DNA of 64,000 nucleotides from Diplonema papillatum. Its lineage: Eukaryota; Euglenozoa; Diplonemea; Diplonemida; Diplonemidae. This document shows, piece by piece, positions 20,870 through 31,340 of this stretch (positions within the stretch are counted from its first letter, which is position 1; every line of letters begins with the position of its first letter). The stretch lies in contig JAPJBO010000161.1 in the NCBI GenBank assembly GCA_030068145.1, forward strand, positions 186,001-250,000, in the 5' to 3' direction. The translations under genes were made by a program, and so were the position numbers. The notes under the pieces are model-generated. The model saw only the letters and a list, made by a program, of their open reading frames with translations, did no database searches and was not told the DNA's origin.

Positions 20870-21125
20870 TTTGGTGTCTAACAAATGCAATTTGTCAAGA
20901 AAAAAACAGATCGATGGCAGCGTACTATCCTCACTCCCGCTATATGAACACAACAGGTTTGAAGGAAGTGCGCACAAACAAAAAGGAAGCGCCAGATCCG
21001 TTTTTGTGTCTAACAAAATGCAATTTGTCAAGAACAAAAACCGATCGATGGCAGCGAGCTGTGCTCACTCCCGTTAGATGAACAAAACAGGTTTGAAGGA
21101 AGCGCGCACAAATAAAGGAAGCGCC
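20870..21125 (+). repeat. Repeat family D, two tandem copies
   Basis: Two ~125-bp units, each with GTGTCTAACAAA(A)TGCAATTTGTCAAGAA, CGATGGCAGCG, ACTCCCG and CAGGTTTGAAGGAAG(T/C)GCGC. TGCAATTTGTCAAG and related A-rich motifs are shared with 40.80-40.93 kb (opposite strand) and 50.85-50.98 kb. Confidence 0.7.
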
Positions 21126-21249
21126 AAGGTTGTTTTTCAACTGAGCTCCAGTGCAGGAGGGGCCCTTCAAAAGGTTTTCCGACCCCGCATGCCACGACGC
21201 CTACCACCGAAGGACGTGTGCGTTGCGGAACCCTCCGTCACGGAAGTGC

Positions 21250-21885
21250 AACACGACTCACCTCGTTCGTGATGGTGCTGCTGCTGGAGGGAGCCCAGTC
21301 CGGACGGAAGCGGAAGCCGAAGACGGCCACGCCCGATACGGGGGAACAACGAAGGAGGAAGAAGGTCCCGAAAACGGGAAAATCGCAGAGGCGCCCGACG
21401 GCCTCAGGCACACCCGTGCTCTCGAAAGGTGGAAACGAGCGTGCTTGCTCGCTCTTGGACTCGGACATTGAATCAGACTCGCTAGATCACCTAGCCCCGT
21501 TTACACCGTACTCGACCTTGATGACGCAATGGCAGGCGATGATGACGTCATCAAGTAACCTAGCCCGTGAGAAAAGTGCATGCAGATCCGTGTGGTCCGC
21601 GTACTTAAAAGTTCCCAATGCTGCCTGAGGGCAAGCAGCTCTCAGAAACGACCGGGGACCACGGGCACACCAATGCCCTCGAAAGTTGAAAACGGGCACT
21701 CCTGCCCGCCCTCGTACTCGCCGACTCAGTCTTTGGAATCGCAAGAAAGCCAAACCCCGCTAGCTCCACAAATGCTCGACCTTGACGACGCAATGGCAGG
21801 TGACGACGTCATCCGATAACCTGACTTTCAAGGCAGTGCATGCTAATCCATGTGGTTCATGTACTTAAAAGAACTCAATGCTGCC
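21250..21885 (+). pseudogene. Repeat family W: two fragments of a Lys/Arg/Ser/Pro-rich frame
   Basis: The + strand encodes GRKRKPKTATPDTGEQRRRK and, after a break, PLAPQMLDLDDAMAGDDVI. These resemble the minus-strand frame at 23851-24207 (GRKRKKAKATTPESGVQRRK and PLAPQVLDLDDAMTGDDVI). A flanking ~45-bp sequence (CATGTGGTTCATGTACTTAA) is inverted between the loci. The copies bracket the CRAL-TRIO 3' exon, one outside the gene and one inside its intron. Not a family I recognise; most likely a transposon-borne or duplicated gene fragment. Confidence 0.5.
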
Positions 21886-21959
21886 TGAGGTGGTACGTGG
21901 GCGTGTGTGTTCGCACACAGACCGCGGTGTGAGCAGACACAGTAGCAGCATGGGGTGTC

Positions 21960-22503
21960 CCAGCCGGATAGGCTTCGGCAGCAGTTTGCCCGACATCGGT
22001 ATCGCGATGTCGTCCCACGGTATCGTCGCGGTTCCGGCGAATTCCGCGGGCGTGTTCTCGCTGGCGACGACTTCGTGCAGTGCGGCGTTGCTGACCATGA
22101 CCTTCCATGGTCGTCTTTATACACTGTGTGCCGTGAGTGTCCGCAGGTGTAGGGCATTGCGCGGGCGTGTTCTCGCTGGCGACGACTTCGTGCAGTGCGG
22201 CGTTGCTGACCATGATCTTCCACGGTCGTCTTTGTACACTGTGTGCCGTGAGTGTCCGCAGGTGTAGGGCATTGCGCGGGCGTGTTCTCGCTGGCGACGA
22301 CTTCGTGCAGTGCGGCGTTGCTGACCATGATCTTCCATGGTCGTCTTTATACACTGTGTGCCGTGAGTGTCCGCAGGTGTAGGGCATTGCGCGGGCGTGT
22401 TCTCGCTGGCGACGACTTCGTGCAGTGCGGCGTTGCTGACCATGATCTTCCACGGTCGTCTTTATACACTGTGTGCCGTGAGTGTCCGCAGGTGTAGGGC
22501 ATT
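21960..22503 (-). repeat. Partial exon copy expanded into a 115-bp tandem array
   Basis: 21960-22100 is a diverged copy of the 3' part of the CRAL-TRIO exon (22977-23545), still reading ALHEVVASENTPAEF-like sequence on the minus strand. Its last ~50 bp plus 65 bp of unrelated sequence then repeat as four 115-bp units (22044, 22159, 22274 and 22389), ending at 22503. Units differ by only a few bases, so amplification is recent. The array lies downstream (3') of the gene. Confidence 0.85.
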
Positions 22504-22529
22504 GCAGCACGGGCAGTGCTCTCAGGTAG

Positions 22530-22860
22530 TGCTCTCAGGTAGTATTAAGGCCTGCCGGAGTGCACGTAACACAACAATGTGTGAGTGCGGCGCCACACAA
22601 CTTTGCATCATCAGCAACTAGCCTGCCCGACAGAGTCCAGGGAACACAGGCAGCGGTTTCCCGCGATCTCGTCCCACGGGATCGTCGCGGTTCCGCCGAA
22701 TTCCGCGCGTGCTCTCGCTGGCGAACGACTGCTTGCAGCGCGGCGTTGCCGACCACGAGGGACCGCAGGTGTACGCTAGCCTACTACCGGCAGCAGGTGA
22801 CCATGAGTGCCGAACAGTGCAGCAGCACCGGGGGAGTGCAGCACGGCAGTGCTCTCAGGT
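22530..22860 (-). pseudogene. Second decayed copy of the CRAL-TRIO 3' exon and flank
   Basis: 22545-22760 matches 22860-23150: the downstream flank (TATTAAGGCCTGCCGGAGTG, AGTCCAGGGAACACA) and exon end (ATCGTCGCGGTTCCGCCGAA) appear in the same order, with frame-breaking indels. It is a tandem ~315-bp duplication of exon end plus flank. Confidence 0.75.
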
Positions 22861-22976
22861 AGTATTAAGGCCTGCCGGAGTGCCGTGTACATAACTGTGT
22901 GGGTGTGCGGCGCCCCACAACTTGCATAATCAGCAACTAGCCTGTCTGACAGAGTCCAGGGAACACACAGTCAGGT

Positions 22977-23545
22977 TCACCGTCTCTGGGCACGGGCAGG
23001 TGTCGCTTTTGCTTTTTTGAGTGGAGGCAGCGGTTTGCCCGACATCGGTATCGCGATCTCGTCCCACGGGATCGTCGCAGTTCCGCCGAATTCGGCGGGC
23101 GTGTTCTCGCTGGCGACGACTTCGTGCAGCGCGGCGTTGCCGACCATGATCTTCTGCTGGACCTTCGGGTCGAGCAGGCCCTTGACGAGCGCGAACAACC
23201 TTTCGAAGACCCACGGCGGGTTGCATATCACGCACCGCCGCATGCACTCGGGGTATACCAGCTGCGTCGCCTTCATCTGCGCCCTGAGCACCTCCCCTAT
23301 TTGCCCGTAGAAGACCGACGACCCGGTATCCTTGAGGTTGATGACGAATGTAAACCGCTCGGCTCCGGCTGCCTTCGCCACTTCTCGGCAGCGCTCCGCC
23401 AAGTAGAGGTTCAAAAGGGTCGCCCCGTCCGGGCCGTGGTCGTCGAACAAGGTCTTGATGCGCAGGGGGTTGGGTGTCTGCCAAATCACGGGGTACCCTT
23501 CTCGGTCAACTCCGTAGTACGCGCATCGAACGTACGCTTGCAGGT
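22977..23545 (-). CDS. CRAL-TRIO (Sec14-like) lipid-transfer protein, 3' exon
   Basis: Carries the CRAL-TRIO lipid-binding domain of a 470-residue protein whose first exon is 28926-29769. The exon begins in phase 1 after CCCACAG/AC and reads DLQAYVRCAYYGVDREGYPV, then IWQTPNPLRI. The core strand FTFVINLKDTGSS is followed by the family signature YPECMRRCVICNPPWVF, then LLDPKVQQKI and ENTPAEFGG, in Sec14 order. Sec14-like domains bind and exchange phosphoinositides or other hydrophobic ligands at membranes; the ligand here cannot be told. There is no ATG, so it is not a stand-alone gene. After the domain a short basic tail (PLPPLKKAKATPARAQRR) leads to TGA at 22977; a donor-like CG/GTGAAC there leaves a further exon possible. 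Confidence 0.88.
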
Positions 23546-23784
23546 CTGTGGGTGTGGTTTAAGTGCAGGGCTTTACATCGTGCGGGTCGACTTCCACACG
23601 ACTAGACGCACAACCGCAAGAGGAAAAAGTCCTGAGTGAGAAACACAATAACGCACGGTGGTGTCAACAAAGAATAACCTGCCATCTCTTCGAAGGGTGC
23701 AAACAAAGAACGTTGAAGTATGGCTAAAGATAAAGTGGTGTCACCTGAGGGGGTAATCTCAGGGCCGCCCACGTGATAAGCCGT

Positions 23785-24235
23785 TAAGCATTGAGTTCTT
23801 TTAAGTACATGAACCACATGGATTAGCATGCACTGTGTCGCCGCTTAAGGTTACTGTATGACGTCGTCACCTGTCATTGCGTCGTCAAGGTCGAGTACTT
23901 GTGGCGCCAGGGGCGCTGGGCTTTCTTGCGGTTCTGGAGATTGCGTGGAGGGGCACAGGTGCGGACAATCTTGCACGTTTTTCACTCTCGAGGGCACTGG
24001 AGTGCTTGGGGACGTCGAACGTTTCTGGTAGCTGTTTGCTTTAAGGGCCATCCTCTTCCTTCGTTGCACCCCTGACTCGGGTGTGGTCGCCTTCGCCTTC
24101 TTCCGCTTGCGGCCGGCGATCGGGCTCTCCTTCGGGGTGCCGAGCACCCTCTTTTTCAACGCTGGTCGTTGAGTTCTTTTAAGTACATGAACCACATGGA
24201 TTAGCATGCACTGCCTTGAAAGTCAGGTTATCGGC
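23785..24235 (-). pseudogene. Repeat family W, minus-strand copy
   Basis: The minus-strand frame 23851-24207 (119 codons) is basic and Ser/Pro-rich and ends PLAPQVLDLDDAMTGDDVI. It resembles 21250-21820 on the other strand. Copies of CATGAACCACATGGATTAGC flank it on both sides (about 23810 and 24186). It sits inside the CRAL-TRIO intron. No conserved domain known to me. Confidence 0.45.
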
Positions 24236-24289
24236 CGTTAAGCAGTGTGAACTTGAAATGCAGGTACCACAGGGGTAAGCTTGCATTTG

Positions 24290-24525
24290 TCATAGGGTTA
24301 TGAATACGTCGTCCGAGGACGATCTCAAAGCGGGCGAGGACGGTGATAATAGGCTGGTGATATCCAGCTCCATTCTTCGTTTGTTGCGCTTTCGCGCCGG
24401 CTGTCCTGCCGAAGCAGTCGCTCGAGGGGGCGATCCTGACATGGATGAGGATGAAGTCGAGGTGGCAGGGCTGGTGATATCCAGCTCCATTCTCGAAATG
24501 TTGCGCTTTCGCGCCGCGTGCTTTT
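24290..24525 (-). pseudogene. Duplicated MELDIT-motif gene fragment
   Basis: The minus frame contains RKRNKRRMELDITS and, ~40 codons away, a second MELDITS followed by Ser-rich sequence. A related copy on the + strand at 44.03-44.14 kb reads RKHDIPRMELDITSL then a Ser-rich run and PRATASAE. Shared coding-like wording at two loci suggests fragments of one unrecognised gene. 24526-25480 contains nothing else that I can support, apart from GTTAAGCAGCGGCTGCCGGC (24628), also at 41.64 kb. Confidence 0.4.
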
Positions 24526-25480
24526 TTCCGGGTTTTCCCGCCGGGTCATTCGGTGGTGTCGGGAGTCGGGCTCTTTTCTGCCCCTTCCTTGGTGGTGTCG
24601 CTCGGGCCGGCTCGGTCGGAGCGTGCCGTTAAGCAGCGGCTGCCGGCTTATCCCGTGACACCTTTTATATGTACGTTATTGAAAGAGTAGCGTTGGCACT
24701 CTTACAGGTGCGTTCCCTCGTAGCTCGCCGGGAACGGGCACTCCAGTGAAACTGGGTATGTTACCGTTTCAGGTTTGGATTTTGGGAGCATTGCCTCATG
24801 TGAATTCTGAGACCAATTTCAACAACAAACTGTCTTCTCTTCTGGCTGACTATTTGTGCACTTAACCATGGTTAAGAAGACGGACGGAAACATACGGACA
24901 CAAATACAGCTCAAAGCATCCGCAGAATAACCCGAAAAGCCTCCAGGCAAAACCCCGTTTTCACAGTTCTTCCCCCAGGAAGACTTGATACTAGCATGAA
25001 AGACAGAGAGCACTAAACGGCTGCGGTCGTTTCCATCCCTTGGAGCAAACTGCTTCTACGTTGTTTAACCTCACTCCCGTCCTGGATCTATATATCTAGC
25101 TGCAAAACGTGGGCGATGTGTGAGCCCCGGTCAGGAACAGGACTCAAAACTGTGACCCAGGTAGTGACTGCCGACCATGACGTTGCTTGCACCAGGAGTT
25201 TGGAACAGCGTTTCATTGCACAGAGAGAGCTTGCCACATCCTCGGGTGAGATGTGTCGCCTGTGTAAAGACACTCAGCTGTTGCACGGGGCCAAAAACCC
25301 CGTGCAGCTAACACCACAAGATGAAAACAGAAGTCTTGAGCCGAGTGCCGGATGGAGAAGCTGACTCTATCCGTTCCCCGAGGGATCCCGCCCCACCTAC
25401 CCTTCGGAGAGGAGTCGCGGGACCCAAAAGCAGCGTGTCGGAAACTCGAAGCCGACTGGTGAAAGTGACAAGTGGGCTAT

Positions 25481-25691
25481 CATGCAGGGTCAAAACCTTG
25501 TGTCTTTTTGGAAATGGCCAAAAAAAAATTTCCGGAAAAAAAATGGGTTTTTTGAATTTTAAAAGTTTGGAACAAACTCTGCAGTAATTTTTGAGGAAGT
25601 TGAGCAAATTTTTTTTTTTCCAAAGAAAATTTTAGGGCTCCATCGGCCCCGCGGGAGCGTTTTAAAAGACACAAGGTTCTGACCCTGCATG
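25481..25691. mobile_element. MITE family P, 211 bp
   Basis: Terminal inverted repeats start CATGCAGGGTCAAAACCTTG and continue TGTCTTTT; the right end is the inverse with one change. The interior includes AACTCTGCAGTAATTTTTGA and CTCCATCGGCCCCGCGGGAG. A second copy lies at 53070-53276 in the opposite orientation. No coding capacity. Confidence 0.8.
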
Positions 25692-25837
25692 CTATACTTC
25701 GATTCAGACGTTACCCGCTCACCCCGCACGTCCGTTCAAACGTTCGGAAGTTGCAGCACTTGGGATCTCTTCGGTTTCTCTGTCTGGCAGCTTCGTTTGA
25801 TCATTTCCTCCAATTTTTCCCTTTCTGGAAGAACCTG

Positions 25838-25922
25838 CCGTCAAACCTCGTTTTATCTGGGAGAACCTGCCGTCAAACCTCGTTTTATCTGGGAGAACCT
25901 GCCGTCAAACCTCGTTTTATAA
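25838..25922 (+). repeat. 32-bp unit repeated three times
   Basis: AACCTGCCGTCAAACCTCGT followed by TTTATCTGGGAG occurs three times in a row. It lies in the CRAL-TRIO intron, directly after a family C fragment (25721-25830). Confidence 0.8.
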
Positions 25923-25944
25923 CCCGGCGGAGGCACGGCTTGAT

Positions 25945-26165
25945 TGACAATTTCGAGCCTTTTTTTTGTACCCGGCAGACTCGCGCAAAATCAGCTGATT
26001 TTCAACAGTGTAAGCTTTGGCTATGCCGCCCATGGAGCGGAACCAGCATGATGCACAAACCGGGCAAGATGTGAATCAAGATGTTGTCGCAAAAACCTTC
26101 TTGATCGGCAGACTTTCCAAAAATCAGCCGGCTGATTATCAGCCGGTTGGGGGTTCATGGTGTGA
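25945..26165 (+). repeat. Repeat family O, copy 1
   Basis: Matches 50.63-50.84 kb: GGCAGACTCGC(A/G)CAAAATCA, GTAAGCTTTGGCTATGCCGC, CCATGGAGCGGAA and CCGGCTGATTATCAGCCGGT. The last is a hairpin end. Followed by GTGCCGGGTTT tandem motifs (26190-26222), also present near 27730. Confidence 0.65.
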
Positions 26166-26229
26166 TCCACCCTGGAGTTTTTCCGGGTTTGTGCCGGGTT
26201 TGTGCCGGGTTTGTACCGGGGGGGGGGTC

Positions 26230-28030
26230 CGGGTTTTTTATTTTTGTCTCCCCAGCACCCGCTAGCAACCTTGGTCGTGGAGATTTCAGGCTTCGCGGTG
26301 GATTTTGCCACGTTTCATGATCGTCTGGTGCTCGTGGGGGTTTGTCCCGCTCTTTGCGGTCCCTCGCCCTTCTGTCATGTTCAGCCTACGGGCTTCGGTA
26401 TCGTGAATATTTTGTCGGTTTGAGGCCCCTTCCGTAGCTTGGAAAACGGAAAGAGGAGCAGCATCTCCATCGGATCAGAACGAGGGACAGAAGTTCCCAC
26501 GCTCAACCCGCTCGGCTGTGCCAGCGGAACAGAAGTCGGCAACAAGCGGTTCGGACGGGCGGGTTCCCCGCCCATCAAGTACAACCGGTTTTCCCTCGCC
26601 TAGGTGCTGTCGGATGGCTTAAGATGGCCTGAGCAGACTGCTACCTTTGGGTCCGCATCCTTTCAAACTGTGGCTGACCAAGCCGCTGTTTGAGCTCTGC
26701 AGGGGTTTCGATGCACTCCAAAATGCGGGTACCAACAACCCCGGCAGCTGGGAGGAATGGCTACTGAGCATGGGTGCGTGGCGTTCGTGGACGCGCAACT
26801 GCGTGCAAACAAGCGTCACGCAATTACCAGAGACAGGTCACCACTCGTTCTGCAGTGGAGTTAGCATTAGCTCAATGTGTCGGGAGCAGTAGTTGTCGAC
26901 TGAAAAGTAAGCACGTACCGCGGATGCAGAACATCGATGCAGACGATGAGTGCCGCAAATGCAGGGAATTCGAGGCCGTTCTACGAGCAGGCAAGATGGC
27001 AAGCGAGAGAGCGTGCCGTACCTCAGGCAGGTCGCTCGAAAACGGGAACCCGAAATGGAAGATTCACCCCCAGGAACAATACCCAGCGGACTGGAAGCGC
27101 AGGCAGGCCCGGATGGAAGCATGGGGTGAAGCAGAAGAGACAGAGGAGCGGAGAAACGGGGCCGCACCAGTGGCAGACCCGGACGTTGGGGTTCAACAAT
27201 TGAAGAACCACCGACTCGGGCATACCGGCCGAGAACAGCCAATCATGGAACCCAGGGCACAAGGGAGGCTACGGCGCGGTGGTGAAGTAACGCTCGCTCG
27301 CTAGCATCCGGCAAGAGCCAGCATGACACACGAATTTGGAAATGATGCTTCATTTGGAAACAGCGAGGGCAGAGGGTTAATCTGCTTGTACTAGGCTCCT
27401 CGGTTCCCGTAGTATCAGGAGAGTTTGAGAGGCAATTGCTGGCTGGTGGTCGGTTGTAGTCCGTTGCGTCAAGCACAACCGGGCTTGCCCTCTGGAGGCT
27501 TTGGAAAATAGTGGTTCCTGTCTGTACTCAGCGCTGCAATGGCAAAGCATTCCGGGTACCTTCTGCGGTGGACCTACACTTTCGGTGCCGCCTTACATAT
27601 TAATTGGTGTTGGTTTTACTCGACAGGACCCTGGTGCAGTCGGTTTAGCTTGATTGCAGCGATCACCTGCCATAACCTGAAGGGGTGGTGCAAAATAAAA
27701 AATCGGACCCCCCTTGAGTTTTTCCGGGTTTGTGCCGGGTTTGCACCGGGCATATGGATCACACCAGTTCAAGAATTTTTTTTTTTCCGGCTGAAATCAC
27801 CCCAGCATACTAGCTCTGACCTCGACCCCCGAGCCCAGAACTGGTAAACTGGTCTGTATCCAAATTTTGTGCACAGGGGGTGTTGCAGGAGGGCAGCCAC
27901 CCCCGTTCGGCAACGAATGCCTGCAGAGCGAAGTCGTACCGGATAGCGGTGGGATGGTGGACAAAGGACGAAGAAAGCCATACGCCTGCTACGGGAAACA
28001 AAGGGACGAGTTCAATGGGCCAACAACAGC
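26230..28030. other. Intron segment without an assignable gene
   Basis: A + strand frame around 26770-27300 (e.g. DDECRKCREFEAVLRAGK) is moderately coding-like, but I recognise no family. CCCTTGAGTTTTTCCGGGTT near 27712 repeats a motif at 26170. Nothing else supportable. Confidence 0.25.
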
Positions 28031-28135
28031 GTCAGTGAAGGGCCGATTGCAGCAGCCTTGGGGTAGTCATCATATTTTTGCGCATGACCCCCACTTTGTC
28101 GACGCACGCTTCATACTCCGGCCACGTGGCGAAGT

Positions 28136-28492
28136 TCAGTGTTCTTGGGCTCGCAATCCACGCATTGAGGTACGCCATAGCGCTCCTCGGGATGCCGCTG
28201 CCACGTTCATACGGGCATTGAGCCCGAGCATTAGCACGTCGGTCAGCGTCTGCTCGTGAAGCCTCTTCCTGGCTTTTGTCAACACCCTTTTCATGTTTGA
28301 AAAGACACGCTCGACCGATGCTGTCCCCATTGGCAGGACAACAGCAATGGCAAACAGCTTGTTTGTCTCTGGAAATGCCGTCAAAAGGTTCGATGACTTC
28401 AGCAGCCCCAGCATGACGTCTTCCAATGCACCCGGTGGTTGAACACGGTGGTAGTACACTGTGGTACCCCGTGGTGCACGGTGGTAGTACAC
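28136..28492 (-). pseudogene. hAT transposase C-terminal (dimerisation) remnant
   Basis: The minus frame reads FPETNKLFAIAVVLPMGTAS, then VERVFSNMKRVLTKARKRL and DVLMLGLN. This matches the hAT-family C-terminal dimerisation region (small hydrophobics, a Ser-x-E-R-x-F-S core, then a Lys/Arg-rich helix). No N-terminal zinc finger or catalytic core is nearby; the upstream side runs into a palindromic GTAGTACACTGTGGTAC repeat and a T-run, and coding-like sequence continues in another frame downstream (AYLNAWIASPRTLNF). It is a truncated, frameshifted relic inside the CRAL-TRIO intron, and a plausible relative of the enzyme that moved the 6746-7366 element. Confidence 0.75.
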
Positions 28493-28545
28493 TGTGGTAC
28501 CCTGTACACACTGTAGTACACAGTGTGTAGTACACTGTGGGTAGC
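28440..28545. repeat. Palindromic GTAGTACACTGTGGTAC repeats
   Basis: GGTGGTAGTACACTGTGGTA occurs twice (about 28448 and 28485), followed by inverted forms around GTACACACTGTAGTACACAG. It forms overlapping hairpins next to the hAT relic. Confidence 0.65.
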
Positions 28546-28925
28546 CGGTTCCTCCGGGAAAATAATAATAGCTGAGATTTTTTTTTTTTTTTTGACCCAG
28601 ACCAGTTTCCAGACCACCTCTGGTCTGGCGACCAGCTGACCCCCCCCAAGCTAGTAGGCTGAATCACCCGCTATTTTCCTCAGCGCGAACAGTGGGCGGA
28701 GGTCAACTCACGGAGCTACCGGAGAGAGCGTGCTTGCGTTGTGGTGTAACCTGATACGTTCGTGCGGTAAGCTGGTGAGTTTATGTATCGATTGTCTGAT
28801 GAGGCGGAGCTTGAGGCCCTCGATGCACACATTCGTTTGCGGCAATAAAACCGGAGGGAAAAAGACTGCGTGGTTATCCCACCCAATAAGCTAGGGAAAA
28901 TACAGGGGATAGGTCGGGCGCGCAC

Positions 28926-29769
28926 CTTTCTTGAACTTGCCGACGCAGAACGAGTTTATTTCGTTGATGTTCTCGGACAGGCGCCACTTGACGGCGTGCC
29001 GCAGCATGCGCTCGGCCTGCGTGACGCTGCAGTCCCGCGCGATGATGAACCGGTACATGGCGTCGTCGTCGTTGAGCTTGTTGACGTCCGGCAGCGGCAG
29101 CAGGTCCCTGATACGCCGCTCCAGCTCCGCCTTGGCCCGGTGGTGGTCCTCCGTCAGGACGTGCTGCCCGCACGTCTTCTGCCGCGGGGCAGCCGGCTTC
29201 CGCGGGCCCCTGGCCGAGCCCGCCTGCGACGCCGCCGCAGACCCGTTATGCACAGGCGCGGACACGAGCCGAATGCCGCCGTTGACGTCGGCGAAGGGAT
29301 CCCCGTTTCCGTTGAACTCGAACGTGCTGCCCTTCTGTCCGCCCGGGACCGTAGGGGTGCAGGGCTGCTCGCACGAGCGGGACCTCTCCGGGGAGCCCGG
29401 AGGAGCGAGGGGGGAGGTGATCTTCAGGAGGTCCGGCGGCGCCGCGAAGTCGTGGATGGCCTTGAGCAGCACCTTGACCTCGCTCTCGCTCACCTCGGGG
29501 GTGTCCTCCTCCTTCAGCAGGTGGCCGACTTGGCTCCCGACGACCTTGCTCAGGACGAGGATCGACGTCAGGAAGCAGCAGCCGGGCGCGGCGGTCACCA
29601 GCGCCCACTCATCCGAGTGGGCGACGACCAAGGAGGTGGCGACCATCCACGCGAACGACCACACCGCGACGATCACGCTGAGCCGCTCCTTCATCAGAAA
29701 AAGGGCGCCGCCGGCGATCAGCAGGAAGATGAGCAGCACCACCGTCATCGCCGCCAGCGAGTCATTCAT
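28926..29769 (-). CDS. CRAL-TRIO (Sec14-like) protein, 5' exon with membrane anchor
   Basis: Encodes residues 1-281 plus one base of codon 282, from the ATG at 29769 (GCCGCG context). Residues 9-26, 32-49 and 56-75 are hydrophobic and probably form two or three membrane segments; MKERL and later residues are charged. Residues 80-200 are a Pro/Ser/Gly-rich linker. Residues 220-275 match the CRAL-TRIO-N helical domain (LNDDDAMYRFIIARDCSVTQ then AERMLRHAVKWRLSE). The exon ends at AAGAAAG/GTGCGC; translating on gives only GARPTYPLYFP before a stop, in intron sequence. With the exon at 22977-23545 the protein is 470 residues. A membrane-anchored Sec14-type protein suggests lipid exchange at a fixed membrane; which membrane is unknown. 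Confidence 0.88.
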
Positions 29770-29799
29770 CGCGGCGGGCGGCGCCGCCCCGTCGTCGCT

Positions 29800-31340
29800 C
29801 GCACCCCTCTTTCCCCTCCCGATACTCTTCTTTGTCTGGATTGTGGAAATGCTTGTTACGCCAATATACTCCGCGAGACTACTTACACACGGCTACCACA
29901 GTCCATACTTCGCCTCTCGCTACTCTTGTTTGTCGAATATGGTTATGTGGAGGCGCTATGCGATTTTGAAAAAAAAAAAAAGCTTTTGACTTCTCGTCCT
30001 ATTAGGACGAGGATCGACGCCAGGAAGCAGCCGGGCGGAGCGGTCCAGCGCCCACTTGTCCGAGTTGGCGACGACCAAGGAGGTGGCGACGCCAGCGAGT
30101 CGTTCTTCGCGGCGGGCGGCGCCGCCCCTTCGCCCCTCTTCCCCCTCCCGATACTCTTCTTTGTCTGGATTGTGGAAATGCTTGTTACGCCAATATACTC
30201 CGCGAGACTACTTACAAGACACCGTGCACGGTTACCACACTTCGTTCTTCGCCTCTCGCTACTCTTCTTTGTCGTATACGGTTGCGTGCCCACTTGCATT
30301 GCCTCGCAGGAGGCGCTATGCACATTTGAAAGCTTTTGACTTCTTCTTCCTTCAGCAAGTCGACGACTGCTTAGGACGAGGATCGACGCCAGGAAGCAGC
30401 CGGGCGGAGCGGTCCAGCGCCCACTTGTCCGAGTTGGCGACGACCAAGGAGGTGGCGACGCCAGCGAGTCGTTCTTCGCGGCGGGCGGCGCCGCCCCTTC
30501 GCCCCTCTTCCCCCTCCCGATACTCTTCTTTGTCTGGATTGTGGAAATGCTTGTTACGCCAACTACAAGACACCGTGCACGGTTACCACAGTTCGTTCTT
30601 CGCCTCTCGCTACTCTTCTTTGTCGTATACGGTTGCGTGCCCACTTGCATTGCCTCGCAGGAGGCGCTATGCAAATTTGAAAGCTTTTGACTTCTTCTTC
30701 CTTCAGCAAGTCGACGACTGTTCAACGCTGAGCCGCTAGGAAGATGAGCAGCACCACCGTCATCGCCGCCAGGGAGTCGTTCATTGCGGCGGGCGCCGCC
30801 CCGTCGTCGCTTACACCCTCCTCTTTCCCCCTCCCGATACTCTTCTTTGTCTGGATTGTGTGAATGCTTGTTATGTCAGACTACTTTTTCAAGGCAATGT
30901 GCTCTGTTACCACAGTTCATACGTCCCCTCTCGCTGCTCTGCTTTGTCGGACAAGGTTCTGTGCCCACGTTCGTTGCCTCACAGGACAAAATGCGATTTT
31001 GATAAGATTTTGACTTCTTCTTCCTTCAGGTCGACGACTGCTCAGGACGAGGATCGACGCTCCACAGCAGCAGCCCGCCGACTCGTCCGAGTGTGAGACT
31101 CCTTGCGAGGCCCTTGCCATCGCTCGTAATTTCCCACCCGCCACTCTTTTTTGTATGGTTTGCCCACGTCTTGCCCCTAAGCGATTCCCAAAAGAATGTC
31201 CCCATCTCGACAGCTCTTGGCTTCTCCCGCGCCCTCCTGGTTCCGAGGACCGGCGCTAAAAAACAGCAGCCCGGGCACTCACTAAGAAGAAGGCCACCAA
31301 GGAGGTGACCACCAAGGAGGCGACCACCAAGGAGATGACC
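29800..31340 (-). repeat. Decaying tandem copies of the CRAL-TRIO 5' exon and flank
   Basis: Upstream (5') of the gene. Pieces of exon 1 (AGGACGAGGATCGACG(C/T)CAG, GCGACGACCAAGGAGGTGGC) with its 5' flank (CCTCCCGATACTCTTCTTTG, TGTGGAAATGCTTGTTACGC) recur at ~30004, ~30373 (period ~370), ~30735, ~31041 and ~31240. The first two are near-identical to each other; the outer ones are progressively shorter and more diverged. None keeps the reading frame with a start. Apparently successive partial duplications. Confidence 0.85.

Larger units (their letters stand above)
23546..28925 (-). other. 5,380-bp repeat-filled intron of the CRAL-TRIO gene
   Basis: Donor AAGAAAG/GTGCGC (GT at 28925-28924), acceptor CCACACCCACAG/AC (AG at 23547-23546). 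Both sides are phase 1; joining gives K281-D282 and restores an uninterrupted CRAL-TRIO-N to CRAL-TRIO order. The intron contains family W, a MELDIT-type fragment, MITE P, families C and O, a 32-bp tandem repeat and a hAT transposase remnant. Confidence 0.82.

Noticed and set aside
21960..22503. Possible CRISPR array
   Set aside because: Units are contiguous 115-bp tandem repeats without unique spacers, derived from an exon, in a eukaryotic context.
26770..27304. Possible gene in the CRAL-TRIO intron (plus-strand frames with DDECRKC)
   Set aside because: No recognisable domain, two competing frames and no GC-rich third positions; left as unassigned sequence.
28870..30339. 489-codon plus-strand frame over the CRAL-TRIO first exon and its upstream copies
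   Set aside because: Shadow of a GC-rich exon extended by tandem copies; no family, whereas the minus strand matches CRAL-TRIO-N.
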